The notes: generated by a model from the sequence alone, not told the origin. A stretch of DNA of 64,000 nt from Oegoconia quadripuncta (GCA_949316235.1 OX438754.1:1054001-1118000), one strand, 5' to 3'. Positions 1 to 10,690 are shown, counted from the first letter of the stretch. Translations and numbers: made by a program.

Positions 1-34
1 GGGATGTTTGCGGGCTGAGATGCTGATGATGACA
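1..34 (+). mobile_element. SINE-A 3' tail
   Basis: GGGATGTTTGCGGGCTGAG followed by TGATGATGA matches the 3' end of the full SINE-A copies at 60470 and 62143. The body lies beyond the window edge. Confidence 0.6.
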
Positions 35-121
35 TAAAGATTACAGCGTACATTTCGAGAACAGCGATCTCTTCCATGCAAAGAAAAGATACAAGCTACC
101 AGTAGAGGAGGTTTGCACTAA

Positions 122-427
122 GGTCCGTATTAATAAACCATTCTCAAGATTGAGAACAGTCTTGTGACCGGTCTCAAGTAAACGTGTTGATTAATAAACC
201 GAACTTGAAACCTGAAAAGCACGTGCTTGCTCAAGCAGTACTCACTTGAGAGTGTGTATTAATAAACGGAACTCAAGACTATCATTCATTCGCCGCTGAG
301 GCGAATATTTGAGAAGTGATCTCAGCTGAGTATAGACCTCAAGATTGGTTTATAAATTCAACTTCTTAAGACGCATCTCGGGTGATACAGCCTCAAGAGT
401 TGTATTGAGATTGGTTTAATACGAGCC
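122..427 (+). mobile_element. Fold-back MITE-A
   Basis: About 306 bp with imperfect terminal inverted repeats (GGTCCGTATTAATAAACC at the left; the complement of a GGCTCGTATTAAACC-like end at the right) and internal repeats of the TTAATAAAC block. The same element occurs inverted at 51482-51829. Decayed relatives are at 2780 and 39930. Confidence 0.75.
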
Positions 428-470
428 TATATCCCTGCAGTAGGATGTTTACGGGCTGCTGATGATGAAC
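428..470 (+). mobile_element. SINE-A 3' tail
   Basis: ATATCCCTGCAGTAGGATG and GGGCTGCTGATGATG match the SINE-A 3' end, directly beside MITE-A. The MITE may have inserted next to or into an older SINE. Confidence 0.55.
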
Positions 471-916
471 CTCATGAGAATAAAAACCGTGACTCTATGT
501 TAATCGTTAAAACGTACAGTTAATTCTCAGCGATTATTTTTGCATCTTACATCACAATAGCTTCCAGAAAACGTCTTGGCTCCCTATACTTTCACAGCGG
601 CCGGTCGTCGGACAATCAACATTATGCGATGCCAAAACAGTCACCGGGTAAATTGGGATAGTTCAGTGTTTTACATGGTAACATGACACTGGTTAATGCT
701 AACTGGTAACCGGAAAAAATAATTATAAACACGCAACTGTACGGAAAAACTGGGAGAACATTGTATTGCTACAAACATTTTGTTTGGACAAGCGGAGGGT
801 AAAGCCCTTACAGACATGAACGTCAGAAACTTCGCTCGTATTCCAGGATTTACCAGCTCTACAGAATACAAGACAGCCAAACGATCCCGTCCCTCATCGG
901 ACCAATGGACCCGGCT

Positions 917-1050
917 TTCAGAACCTCCCGATAAAACATGGCAATCAGCTCTGTCTTTCTTTCAGTATCTCCCGATAAAACATGGCAATCAGCTCTGTCT
1001 TTCTTTCAGAATCTCCCGATAAAACATGGCAATCAGCTCTCTTTTTTCAG
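917..1050. repeat. 44-bp tandem repeat, about 3 copies
   Basis: The unit CCCGATAAAACATGGCAATC plus AGCTCTGTCTTTCTTTCAG begins at 927, 971 and 1015. Copies 1 and 2 are almost identical and the third is shortened. The overlapping open frames are produced by the repeat. Confidence 0.85.
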
Positions 1051-1059
1051 ACCGCCTCC

Positions 1060-2240
1060 AGTTCTGTTGACCAGGGAGTTATTCCTTCGTAAAACCTCTG
1101 GCATACTCCAATTGCATTACTTTACAGAATTATAAATGTATATTCAGAAAACAACAATATATCCAATGATTATATCAACCAGATAAATCAAATATGTTAA
1201 GAGGGTTTATTCATTCCAGTGGCGGGTTTCTTAAGATAAATTAAGATTTTTTTATAATACAGAATAAATCAAATAATACGCTCTGACCTGATTCTTAGAA
1301 GCCTAAAAGCTAATTATAAATTATTTGTGAACAGCTTTCATGGGAGTTATTTTCCAGAATTCACGTTTTATCAATAATTTCAAATTCTCAAAAATAATCG
1401 TAATTAAAGCTATTTATGTATTATTTATATTTGGCTTTGGCTTCTCGAGTGCAGAGCGATTTTTTTGATTTACTCTGTATTTAAAAAGATATCTTAATTT
1501 ATCCTAAGAAGGCGCGACTGGAAATCCTCTTAAAAGATTTTATCAAACAAGGCTGTGTGTCACCTCGCAACCACCAGTGTTCGAAAATTGAAAACGTATT
1601 AAATCTATTCAGACGTTTTGTGTTATAATGCCACAGACATAGGCATTTATAACACGCCTCTTTTTGAAAGTAAGTACAGACCTTCAAGATCAACAACAAT
1701 AATTATTATCCTATGCCAGCAATAATTCCTGATATCGAAAGCTAGGAATAGTAAATTATTGCAAAGGGCGGGAAATAGTACGAGACAGGCAATTGCCATT
1801 TCCGCCAAGGCATATATAGTGCTTTTCTCAAAAGAATGCAAGGAAATAATAAATATTTAAATAACAAATCAAGACGAATTTTCAGCTTTGCCGCTGATTT
1901 TCTATTTATCATCTGTGCCGAAAGGCAAACGCATTTACGCATACAGCCACGTGAACGCAATTTGTACTAAGCAAAGAGATTTTGGTAGGTATGCCAAGAA
2001 TGATAAAAGAGATCCAATCAAAGAGTATATAATAACCCCAGCACGCCGTTTCATACAACATTGCTGGAGCGTTGTAATGTTCCAAATTCAAAAAACGATC
2101 CTGCAATGGATTTATTTTTCGCTGTCCGTAAATTAGATACTTCGCGTGTTCTTTTTTCGAAAGTAATGACAATATTTGCATGCATGTTTGAGAAAATACT
2201 ATTAAATAACAGATCAAGAGTTGGTCATGTCATAACATCA
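1060..2240. other. Intron DNA, no feature recognised
   Basis: AT-rich. Short frames on both strands have no recognisable motif. No repeat family of this window was matched. Confidence 0.4.
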
Positions 2241-2249
2241 TAGTTTTAC

Positions 2250-2350
2250 GGCCATACAGCCCACCAGGTGAGGTCGCTGTGGCCTTGGGGATCGATCGAC
2301 GACCGCCGGCTCGGCGCCAGCCCCACACCACTACCACCAATGGGACAGAC
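2250..2350. other. GC-rich patch in Dad intron 3
   Basis: About 100 bp of GC-rich DNA with GGCGCCAGCC at 2313. It may be regulatory or a decayed LINE 3' UTR; I cannot decide. Confidence 0.2.
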
Positions 2351-2779
2351 GGCTCATGGGATTGGTATTGTCTGTGGCAAACTTTCCTCGCATGAATTAC
2401 TTTTATTATTTTTCTTTATTTGACATTGATTGTATTATGTAACCAATTTTTTTATTTATAATATTATTTATTGCGTAAATTATTTATTATTTAGTTTGGC
2501 TTTTACTTCTGATTTTTACCTAGAATTGAAAGAATTGTAATAAAAAATGAGAAGTAATTGGCATAACTTTGGTTTACAGATTTTGTGTAATAGTTTTTAT
2601 ATAATATATAAAGAATACGCCTTTATTTCTTGTTTTCTTTTTGTGACAATTACCTATTTAGTGACAAATATACTGTAAAAAGGCCCATATTTATATTAAA
2701 TTCGGCTTTATGGGATTTTTGGTCGGTATTTATGTGTTTTACATTCACAAAAGAGATTAATGCAATTCTAATGCATGCA

Positions 2780-2985
2780 TATTAATAAAACGATCTCAAT
2801 ACTGAAATCGACCTAACTTAAGATGCTATTTAATATAAAAACGGTAGGCACTTAGGTGTCTCAAAAATTTATTGGTTTTATGATAAATGTAGGTACTATG
2901 TAAGTACACAAGGTAATTTAAACTAAATTTTATATTCCATTTCGCTCAATATTAATAAACCGATCTCAATATTAAGATGCCTTTT
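2780..2985. mobile_element. Decayed MITE-A-like sequence
   Basis: ATTAATAAAACGATCTCAAT and ATTAATAAACCGATCTCAAT at the two ends repeat the MITE-A terminal motif, with AT-rich DNA between. Confidence 0.45.
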
Positions 2986-2989
2986 TTTA

Positions 2990-3160
2990 AGCACAACGGG
3001 TTGGCACTGGCACTTGACCTGAATCACAACTGATGTTAAGTGAAGATGAGGCCGAAGGTGGTAGCGTACTGACCCGGAAACCCCATCTTATTTGGGGTCT
3101 GGCTATCTTATCTCTGACAACCGATCCGGCTGTATTATATGAAATCGGTAGGTGTGTCTC
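2990..3160 (-). mobile_element. SINE-C, 3' part
   Basis: The minus strand matches the middle and tail of SINE-C (GGGTCAGTACG..., GGCCTCATCTTCACTTAAC, CAACCCG). The tRNA head is missing. Confidence 0.65.
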
Positions 3161-3240
3161 AAAATGTCAGGTTGTAACCAATTCTTCGGTATCGACGAGA
3201 CGCTCCCTATTACACCCAAGGTCTTCTAAGTAATCGAAGT

Positions 3241-3678
3241 ATTATACAATGTGATAGGGGTGGTACTTCTAACCCGTTAAGGCTCAGTACTACATCCAAA
3301 ATCATCGACAAAAAAAATAATATGGGGGGTGAAAACATATCCGTGAAAACATAAAAAAAAGTGATTTTAAATCACAAAATAATTAAGTAATAATTTTTTT
3401 TTCTTACCAAAATAATCTCAAACATACAAAACAAAGTAATTGATTAGTTAGCCAGTATCATTAGGTACCGTTTGCCATTTTTTTCATGTTTCTACGACGT
3501 ATGAAACCTTTGATATCGCATAAAGTATCGAGCGCGCCGCAGTACATTGAAAATAAAAATGGTCATAAATTTAGGGGGAAGGGGGCTGGACCCCCCATAT
3601 TATTTTTTTTGTCGATGGATTTGGATGTAGTATTTAGCCTTAACGGGTTAGAAGTACCACCCCTATCACATTGTATAA
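3241..3678. mobile_element. Fold-back MITE-B with about 88-bp inverted ends
   Basis: The left end TTATACAATGTGATAGGGG... through AATAATATGGGGGG is repeated in inverse at 3592-3678 with a few mismatches. The interior is AT-rich and non-coding. The right end directly abuts a 5'-truncated LINE. Confidence 0.8.
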
Positions 3679-3683
3679 GGAAA

Positions 3684-4076
3684 GTCCGTGCAAAACCTTG
3701 GGCTGAAGAGTTGCCATATGTCCCGTATACATAGGATACATTTCGGGGAGTGTGCGTTGGAATTACACAATCTTATTCCACCGTCACCCTTCCATCTTCG
3801 GACCACTAGGCGTGGGGAGGAATTCCACCCGTATATAGTTAATATATCGAACATTCGCACTAAGAAGTTCGATTCTTCATTCATCATCCGAACAGCCAAG
3901 GCATGGAACTCCCTTCCCGCGTCAGTCTTTCCTGAATCCTACAACCTTGGGATCTTCAAGAGCAGAGTGAATAGGCATTTACTGAGATCGCGTGCTTCAC
4001 ATCCGACCACATCGTCACTTTCCATCAGGTGAGATTGTTGTCAAATACGAATCCAGTCAATCTTAAAAAAAAAAAA
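3684..4076 (+). mobile_element. LINE-1f (CR1/jockey-like) 3' end with C-terminal ORF
   Basis: 5'-truncated non-LTR retrotransposon. The frame to 4032 holds the post-RT C-terminal block: ECALELHNLIPPSPFHLR, TAKAWNSLPASVFPESYNL, FKSRVNRHLLRSRA. After the stop come a short 3' UTR with the CCATCAGGTGAGATT hairpin and an A12 tail (4065-4076). 'LINE-1f' is my local name; at least seven more fragments lie in this window. Confidence 0.8.
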
Positions 4077-4079
4077 GTA

Positions 4080-5105
4080 TATACGGTATTGTCACTGTAT
4101 TTCCCTGCACAGTCCCGTATTCCTTTTGTCCCGTTTTAGTGGTTTCAAAATTCTAAATGCAAATTAGGCTTCATAACTTAGGGCTTTCGGCCCTAAATTT
4201 AGGTCTGCAACATGCCAATTGGACTTTTTTATGGCCCAAATTTATTTAGGGTGTACGCATAAAGTATTTTTTGATTAAAAAAGTAATATTTCACCCCACC
4301 ATATCAATCTGTCTGAAACGAGAAAATATTTGATTTTCAATAAAAATTCAACTAAAAAGCTAAGTAATATCTCATTATAGGGCACCCTAATAAAACGTAA
4401 AAATTATTGTTGTTAATCCTCCTGTAAGTCCTTTTTGGTAAAATAAACATCTTATCTTATTGAAATATACGTCTGAAAAGACGTTTTTTTTTTCTGGCAT
4501 ATAATTAGGGTTATTTAGGGGTATTTTTTGGGAGGAGTTGGTAACACTGATGCAAATATAAAAACTAGCAAAGTTTCATTTGCCATATTTGAGTAACCGA
4601 GGAAATCTTAAACAATACTCACTTAGTGTAATTCTAAGTAGAGTTAATTAACTAAACGAACGACACCGGTCTTGTGTCCTCGAAAACAACACATTCAACC
4701 AAATTAAACTACTGTATGTTAACAGTTTCAGACAATTAACCAACATGCAAGCTTTTCTAAGTCTCGTGCTGGAGTCGTTGACCCGTTACTTAGGTACCAG
4801 TTAAACTCCGGTAACTCGGCGCTGATTTAGATAGGAAAATTATTGGGAAATGTGATATCATATATAATTATGATAAGGGTTTGTGGTGATATAGGCAAGG
4901 GGCTTAAAGTGGGTGAGGAACTACAGATATCACGTACTGGTGAGCGATTTTTGAGTCAATCGCTTTTCGTGGGCTTAGTCGATGAATGGCCAATTCTCAA
5001 AATAACAAATTGACAGAGGAACTAGCTCTTAAAATGGCCAATTCGCAAAAGGACTATTTTTAAAATAACCTATTAGCAAAAGGACTAGTTAGTTAGACTA
5101 GTTAG
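4080..5105. other. Intron DNA, no feature recognised
   Basis: AT-rich intron 3 sequence. Short direct repeats near 5000-5100 (AAAATGGCCAATTC / AAAGGACTA) are the only structure seen. Confidence 0.4.
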
Positions 5106-5109
5106 TTCC

Positions 5110-5244
5110 CACAACCTTGGGATCTTCAAGAGCAGAGTGAATAGGCATTTACTGGGATCGCGTGTTTCATCTTCGACCACATCGTCACTTTCCATCAGGT
5201 GAGACTGTGGTCATACGCGAATCCAGTCAATCATAAAAAAAAAA
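5110..5244 (+). mobile_element. LINE-1f 3' end
   Basis: CACAACCTTGGGATCTTCAA to the CCATCAGGTGAGACTGTGGTC hairpin and an A10 tail. Severely 5'-truncated copy. Confidence 0.8.
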
Positions 5245-5529
5245 TGACTTCGCCAGCGGACCACATCGCCAAACAATAACTGGACCTCAAGAGTAGCAGG
5301 CGGCAGGTCCATCACGGAACCGTGGAACCTCAAATGACGCATAGAAACACATTTCAGATTTAGGGTCTGTGGTAAATGTTCGTAGATATGGTATTCTTTA
5401 CAATGTTAAGCCGGATACGTGTTTTATTTTATTTTATTTTATAAAGGACAACAAACAGCTGCACAATTTATATACTTAATCTAGTTTTACAAAATGATGT
5501 GGTTCATTGTACAACCAGCCACGTTATCC

Positions 5530-5760
5530 ACAGGTTACTATTTCGAAGATATAGACAGTGGTACAAAATTGGTTTAATTTAACACTTCTTCTTCTTTTCG
5601 TGTGGAGGCAAGTTTCAAATTTTATTGGACCAAAACTTAGCCACTCTAACAGCACTGTCTGCGGCGTTAAGGAGGTCGTCAAAGGTGCAGCTGTCAGGAC
5701 ACGCGGGGCAAGACAATACGTGATCCATTGTCTGTGGGGAGACTCCGCACTCGCATCGAT
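5530..5760 (-). pseudogene. LINE RT C-terminal zinc-knuckle fragment
   Basis: The minus strand from 5759 reads RCECGVSPQTMDHVLSCPAC, then DSCTFDDLLNAADSAV, then KFWSNKI and a stop at 5615. The C-x-C...H-x3-C arrangement is typical of the end of non-LTR retrotransposon ORF2. The rest of the element is missing. It is a different LINE from LINE-1f. Confidence 0.65.
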
Positions 5761-5867
5761 CGCATTTAACACTAAAACTTGAATATACCTAAACCAAGTT
5801 TAACAATATTACCTACAGTTATTACAATAAGTATCTAAATATAGTTAGTAGCATCACAAAATAATTT

Positions 5868-5940
5868 ACCCTAAAAAAAAAAAATACGCCCCGAATACAG
5901 AACCTCCTCCTTTTTTGAAGTCGGTTACAAATATATTTAT
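5868..5940 (-). repeat. AACCGACTTC/GGAGGAGG dispersed repeat
   Basis: The minus strand reads AACCGACTTCAAAAAAGGAG then GAGGTTCTGTATTCGGGGCG and a T-run. The same block recurs at 53720, 54671, 54913, 55155 and, more decayed, 12365 and 38600. It ends about 30 bp downstream of Dad exon 3 on the minus strand. Confidence 0.6.
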
Positions 5941-5971
5941 ATAATGTTTTGGTTGGGTATGAGTATCTTAC

Positions 5972-6052
5972 CTTCGCCGTCTGTTGCAAGAGACCCAGTG
6001 GGTAGCCGCTCGTGATCTGTCCGCCTGGCGTCGTCTGTGCTCTCGCCATGCT
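5972..6052 (-). CDS. Dad: Dad coding exon 3, acidic linker (probable)
   Basis: An 81-nt exon on the minus strand with a good acceptor (CTGTCCATTCCAG) and donor (GAAG/GTAAGATAC). Entered in phase 1 from exon 2 it is open throughout: EHGESTDDARRTDHERLPTG and then SLATDGE, leaving one base (phase 1 again). The segment is charged and serine/threonine-rich, as expected between the PY motif and the MH2 domain of an I-Smad. No MH2-coding exon is visible between here and position 1, so MH2 must lie beyond the left edge. A second reading frame is also open (SMARAQTTPGG...) but does not match the incoming phase. An AG two bases further in could also serve as acceptor. Confidence 0.72.
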
Positions 6053-6405
6053 CTGGAATGGACAGACAAGTTGACCGTTAGTCAATTGTAACATAAAACT
6101 ACTTACGACTAAACTGAAATCCAGTGTTTCGCTATTTGAGTGATGAAAGTTAATTACTACTGTAATAGTTTTAATTCATAGATATTTGCATGCTGCTAAA
6201 AGTGGCTGAATAGGCGATGGAACCAGTACTGAAACATCTTATAATGTACCCTATTCAATAGCAAATAAATCATTTGTATTTGTGCCACACTGAGTTATGA
6301 TATGACCCATTCGTGCTACTGTGGCACATACTATCTTTGTATGTTCTTTCTGTGTTTTTAGGTGTGTGTATTTTTTTTTTTTTAATATGTGTGTGAACGC
6401 AGTGG

Positions 6406-6715
6406 TTATTTTTTGGCGGGATCTCGGCGAGTGAAGTTGCATTTTTCTTTATATTTTGTGCATTCTAACTTTTGAAGCCTAATAATGGCAGAATATTGTG
6501 CAGCAAACGTTAGTGTTGGTGTACAGGAAATTAAAGTGCGTAACGGAGCTTTCGGGTTCACACAAGAAGCCGCCAAAATCAAAATAAAGCATTCTGCCAC
6601 TTTACTGAAGAATGACTTGACCGTGACTAGACTCTGTATATGCCAAGTATACGACGAATTACTTGTTTTAACTGAGACTGACTTATAAACTGAAGAAATA
6701 AGAGAAATAAAATTT
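6406..6715 (+). mobile_element. Retrocopy family R, copy 1
   Basis: Begins TTTTTTGGCGGGATCTCGGC, the 5' end shared with other R copies. It contains ATGGCAGAATATTGTGCAGC at 6485 and stays open for 67 codons (to about 6688), whereas other copies stop after about 20 codons. It ends near GAAATAAAATTTTTC and lacks the usual CCTTTGCCTTCTCC block. The ORF has no domain I recognise. Confidence 0.7.
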
Positions 6716-7296
6716 TTCAGTCGAAACTGGCAGTAATGTCCCTCGACAGTGAGGTTGACTGGTTGATCCTCAAAAATGAGAAGAACGCAGTGGTGTAAAT
6801 AAATACTTTATCTATCTATCTAAAACAGCATTTTCCCATCCAACTTTACTAACATCGAAGCGAAAGTTTGGATTAATTACAGATGTTTGTTCCACAATCA
6901 CTCTGTAAGGCTAAAACGTGGCCAAAAAAAAATCGAAACAAGTATTTAACAATGGTGTATTCAACAATATTTATACCCAAAATTCCCGATAAATTACACG
7001 TCATAGCTCATTTTTAACCGACTTCTCAATTCACTGTATTTTTTTTTGTATGTCACGCGATATCTAAAGAGGCTTATTTTGAATAACATTTACTGTATTA
7101 CAGTTTTTTCACAATTTCTGGTTCCCGTTAAAGCAGTCATTGATAGCAATTATTAATTTAGTACGCACAGATCCCTAAATTTGATGCTTGTACGACAAAC
7201 CCTTGACCGGTTTTTCTATTTTCATTATAAGAGAAAAGTGGTTCCATCGCAAGCGCAAGGGCTTATGTCCACCCGTGGGCATCCTATGGTTGATAT

Positions 7297-7358
7297 AATA
7301 AATAATAATAATAAATAATAATAAATAATAATAATTATAAATAATAATAAATAAATAT
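7297..7358. repeat. AAT-type microsatellite
   Basis: AATAATAAATAATAAT-type imperfect run at the tail of the neighbouring minus-strand SINE-B. Confidence 0.7.
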
Positions 7359-7728
7359 CCTCAAGTCATACACACAGCGCCATCTAGTTCCACAGTAAGC
7401 AACTATAGGCTTGTGTTGTGGATACCAGATGGTTGATATAGTATAAAAATACATTTTTATTTTTGTAAATAAATACTTATTATAAATAAAACATCCATAA
7501 CTCAGATACACATTTTTTTATATGAGAGGGCGGCAAACGAGCATGCGGGTCACCTGATGGAAAGCAATCACCGCCGCCCATGGACACCCGCAACACCAAA
7601 AGGGTCACATATGCGTTGCCCGTCCGTCCGTATTCATCACACAAACGTATGCCCCTAGCGAGATTCGAACCCGCGACCTTTTGGTATAGTGGTCAGAGTT
7701 GCTAACCACTACACCAAACAGGTCGTGA
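7357..7728 (-). mobile_element. SINE-B interrupted by another repeat
   Basis: tRNA-headed SINE. The head (7728-7618, minus) has the B box GGTTCGAATC and the A-box region TGGTGTAGTGGTTAG. The tail (7505-7357) carries CTAGTTGC...GAACTAGATGGCGC. Positions 7511-7617 are a foreign insert. Confidence 0.75.
7511..7617. mobile_element. Insert within SINE-B (CACCTGATGG/CCGCCGCCCATGG repeat)
   Basis: GGCAAACGAGCATGCGGGTC, ACCTGATGG and CCGCCGCCCATGGACACCCG form a block common in lepidopteran sequence (recalled). Here it splits a SINE-B. Its class is not resolved. Confidence 0.5.
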
Positions 7729-8084
7729 TATGATGATGAAGTGGTTCGTTTGACTCTATCTTCATTCTTTGCCTCATTGTATAGGTAGGGATAAATTTTA
7801 TTGTGTGTGGTCCGTCTGTTACTATACTTAGAGATATCAATATAGCTATTAATTATATGTACGCGTATGTATGTCTGCCTACCGACCTTGATTCGAACTC
7901 CAATATGCTAATACGATCTATAATATACACATGTTGTATGTATGTTTATTGTTTTAGAGGTAGGTAATTATTTTAATAATGAAGCTTGCTTACTCGTCTC
8001 GAGTTTTCTGCCAACGTCAGTATGAAATATGATTCCTCTGTATGGCAGGGTAATTAGTTGGACAATCTAATCAACCTAATATTA

Positions 8085-8290
8085 ATTGCGAAGGTTTGAA
8101 TGTTTGTTAGTGGCTCAATCAGGGCGAAACGGATGAACGGATTCGGTAGACCATACCCATCGATTAGAACATAGAATATTTTTATGCCGATAAAAATTGT
8201 ATCCCGCGTAAAATACACAATCCTTCGTGGAATAGCTTTATCACGAATATCACGATAAAGCTATTCCACGAAGGCGAAGCTAGTAACGTT
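8085..8290 (+). repeat. Repeat-G (GGCGAAACGGATGAACGGAT)
   Basis: Dispersed repeat with the core GGCGAAACGGATGAACGGAT and the end GGCGAAGCTAGTA. Other copies are at 13510 (+) and 35462 (-). This copy contains a perfect 21-bp hairpin near its end. Confidence 0.6.
8222..8274. repeat. Perfect 21-bp stem hairpin
   Basis: CCTTCGTGGAATAGCTTTATC (8222-8242) is perfectly complementary to 8254-8274, with an 11-base loop. It lies at the end of Repeat-G. Confidence 0.85.
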
Positions 8291-8304
8291 ATAAGTATTT
8301 AAAA

Positions 8305-8380
8305 AAAGATTACTAATTACTCCTTTAGACCCTGTAAAGCGAAGACTTCACGGAGTCTGAAGAAGTAATTAGTAATCTTT
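8305..8380. other. 35-bp stem hairpin, pre-miRNA-sized
   Basis: Arms 8305-8339 and 8346-8380 pair over 35 positions with a 6-base loop. The five non-Watson-Crick positions are all transitions, so they are G-U on one strand or the other. It could be a small fold-back element or a small-RNA hairpin. Confidence 0.6.
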
Positions 8381-9025
8381 TGCATTAAGGCTGGAATGAA
8401 TACTTGTAAGCAGACGCTATTTTTTTACCATAAAATGTATACTATGATTCTTTAGAGATCAAGACGAATTTAACTACACTTTTCATTTCAAAAAAGACTT
8501 ATGGGGTCGTTGAATCAATATAATTAGTACCACTTCATTGGTGTTAAAACAGGAATTTGGAACTCATTCGTTCGGGAACTGTCACTTCTTTCTTCTGTCA
8601 TCACTTACCACAATAAGTGACCAAAAACCATGCGAGTATCATTTAAATAACAAATATACCTAATATGTTACCCGAAAAACTCATATTTATAATCAATATT
8701 GTAATTATTTTGTGAACTTTTACAGTTTGTGAGCAGACAAAAAAAAATTTTGGATGTGTGCGGTTTAGGCCATTTATTCCCAGCAATAATATTAGTTCTC
8801 GAGGACTCTAAGAGATGGCGCTGTTTTATCCACTAAGAAAAGGCCGTAAAAGATTGTTCGAGCGACCATATCTACAGTAAGTAGGTATATAAGGAGATAA
8901 TATGTAAGTCTACTAATACATAAGTACACCCGAAAAGTATTCCTTCCTGGTGCTTACGTGGTAGGTACCTTTAGCGATCGAACGCAGCACTTTTTTACGT
9001 GCTACGACTGCAGAACCATTGACCT

Positions 9026-9419
9026 TTCTTTTTTCGTTTTATTCTCTCCTCTAGGAGAAGGCAAAGGGATCTAGCCCATAACAGCCATGTCTTATTTCTC
9101 TTTTTTCTTCAGTTTGTAAGTCAGTCTCAGTCAAAACAATTAATTCGTCGTATACTTGGCGTATACAGAGTCTAGTCACGGTCAAGTCATTCTTCAGTAA
9201 AGTGGCAGAATGCTTTACAAAAGATTTTGGCGGCTTCTTGTGGGAACCCGAAAGCTCCGTTACGCACTTTAATTTACACTTCCCTTCACTTGTACATCAT
9301 CACCAACGTTTGCTGCACAATATTCTGCCATGATTAAGCTTCAAAAGTTAGAATGCACAAATTATAAAAATTATAAAGAAAAATGCAACTTCACTCGCCG
9401 AGTTCCCGCCAAAAAGCCT
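9026..9419 (-). mobile_element. Retrocopy family R, copy 2, full length
   Basis: Minus-strand full-length copy. It starts GGCTTTTTGGCGGGAACTCG and contains the small frame MAEYCAANVGDDVQVKGSVN; the end is GAGGAGAGAATAAAACG plus a poly-A. It is flanked by a perfect 15-bp target-site duplication CAGAACCATTGACCT (9011-9025 and 9420-9434), which proves insertion by retroposition. Confidence 0.85.
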
Positions 9420-9434
9420 CAGAACCATTGACCT

Positions 9435-9975
9435 CATAGCCCATAGACTTTTGTTTTAATTCACTCCTCTTGGAGAAGGCAAAGGGATAGCCCATACAGC
9501 CATATCTTATTTATCCTATTCTTCAGTTTTGTGAAGTCAGTCTCAGCAGAACAAGTCATTCGTCGTATAGTACTTGCCATATACAGAGTCTAGTTCAAGT
9601 CATTCTTCAGTAGTGGCAGAATGCTTTACGGAAGATTTTGGTGGCTTTTTCTGGGCAGTGGCGTGCCTAGGGTTTCAAAATAAGGCAAGCCGGCTAATGT
9701 TGTTGTGGTTTTACACAGCTAGTGAAATTAGATAGGTAATCAAACACGACGCTTCAGTTTGGCATTAAATTAAATACTTAGTTAATAATCCTGATCGAGT
9801 ATTTAGTGAGGAAGGCCAGAATTTTGTGCTTATATGAAGGTACCGCGACGGCTTGTGGAAACCCGAAAACTTCGTTACGCACTTAATTTACATTTCCCTT
9901 CACTTGTACAAAACAAATTATAAAAATTTAAAATAAAAATGCAACATCACTCGCCGAGTTTCCGTCAAAAAGCCT
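9435..9975 (-). mobile_element. Retrocopy family R, copy 3, interrupted
   Basis: Same family, directly beside copy 2. The 5' end (minus) is at about 9975 and the 3' end at about 9440. A foreign segment of about 195 bp (9655-9850, starting GCAGTGGCGTGCCTAGGG) splits it, and internal deletions remove the ATG block. Confidence 0.7.
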
Positions 9976-10267
9976 AACCCGTAGACTCGTAACGACAGAC
10001 TAGAGGCATCTATCAACACATAAGGATAAACAGATGCCCAACTAGATGCCCAATAACTTGGAATCAGTTATTGGCTAGTCTTGTCAGTTATTGCACTCTG
10101 ATTGGCTGTCATGGACACGTAAAATAACAACCTTGTTAAGACAAGTTGGGCTAGTTCACGGATTAATTCGTTACAGTAAATCAAACAAGCTAAATGGTTG
10201 ATGTACAGACCCCTAAATTGAGTTTAAAGCTGATATTTTCGAAATGGCGCCTAATAATTGCACATAA

Positions 10268-10535
10268 TTGACGACCGTTTGGTGTAGTGGTTAGAAACTC
10301 TGCTGCTATACCAAAAGGTCGCGGGTTCGAATCCCGCTAGGGACATGTTTGTATGATGAATACGGACATGTATACCCGAGTTAGGGATGTTTTTCATTTA
10401 TAATATGTATTTATTTACAAAAATAAAAATTATTTGTGTCGTGTATCAACCATCTGGTATCCACAACACAAGTCTAGTTGCTTAGTGTGGAACTAGATGA
10501 CGCTGTCTATATATGTCCAAGGATATTATATTCTA
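10268..10535 (+). mobile_element. SINE-B, full length
   Basis: tRNA-like head GACCGTTTGGTGTAGTGGTT...GGTTCGAATCCCGC, a linker with GTATGATGAATACGGACATG, and a tail with CTAGTTGCTTAGTGTGGAAC then TAGATGACGC. The head is not accepted as a tRNA gene because it is followed by the SINE body. Confidence 0.8.
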
Positions 10536-10587
10536 TTATCAGTTCTTCACCATATTCATATGCAAAGTTGCCTGGATGGGCTTTCTT

Positions 10588-10690
10588 TTAGTGATAAGGT
10601 CGCCAAATTGTACATTCTATTCTTACCACTTTTTTGAAACTGTATTTTCTTTTCTGCTGTGCAATAAAGTGTATTTGTATTATATGGGAC
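10588..10690 (+). mobile_element. LINE-H 3' tail
   Basis: GTGATAAGGTCGCCAAATTG ... GTGCAATAAAGTGTATTTGT, then TAT-rich. The same tail occurs at 14882-14995. It carries AATAAAG before the end. Confidence 0.55.

Noticed and set aside
780..1022. 80-codon ORF at 780
   Set aside because: Its second half is three reads of the 44-bp tandem repeat in shifted frames; no domain in the first half.
927..1050. CRISPR-like direct repeats
   Set aside because: Only three copies, directly adjacent with no spacers, in a eukaryotic intron: an ordinary tandem repeat.
5972..6094. Alternative frame of exon 3 (SMARAQTTPGGQITSG...)
   Set aside because: It is open, but exon 2 delivers phase 1, which selects the EHGESTDD frame; the longer ORF also runs through the acceptor and donor.
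10268..10345. tRNA genes at SINE heads (also 7650, 14340, 18910, 37685, 51300, 60715, 62150, 62505, 62880)
   Set aside because: A and B boxes are present, but each is followed by a shared SINE body and tail, and the cloverleaf stems are imperfect.
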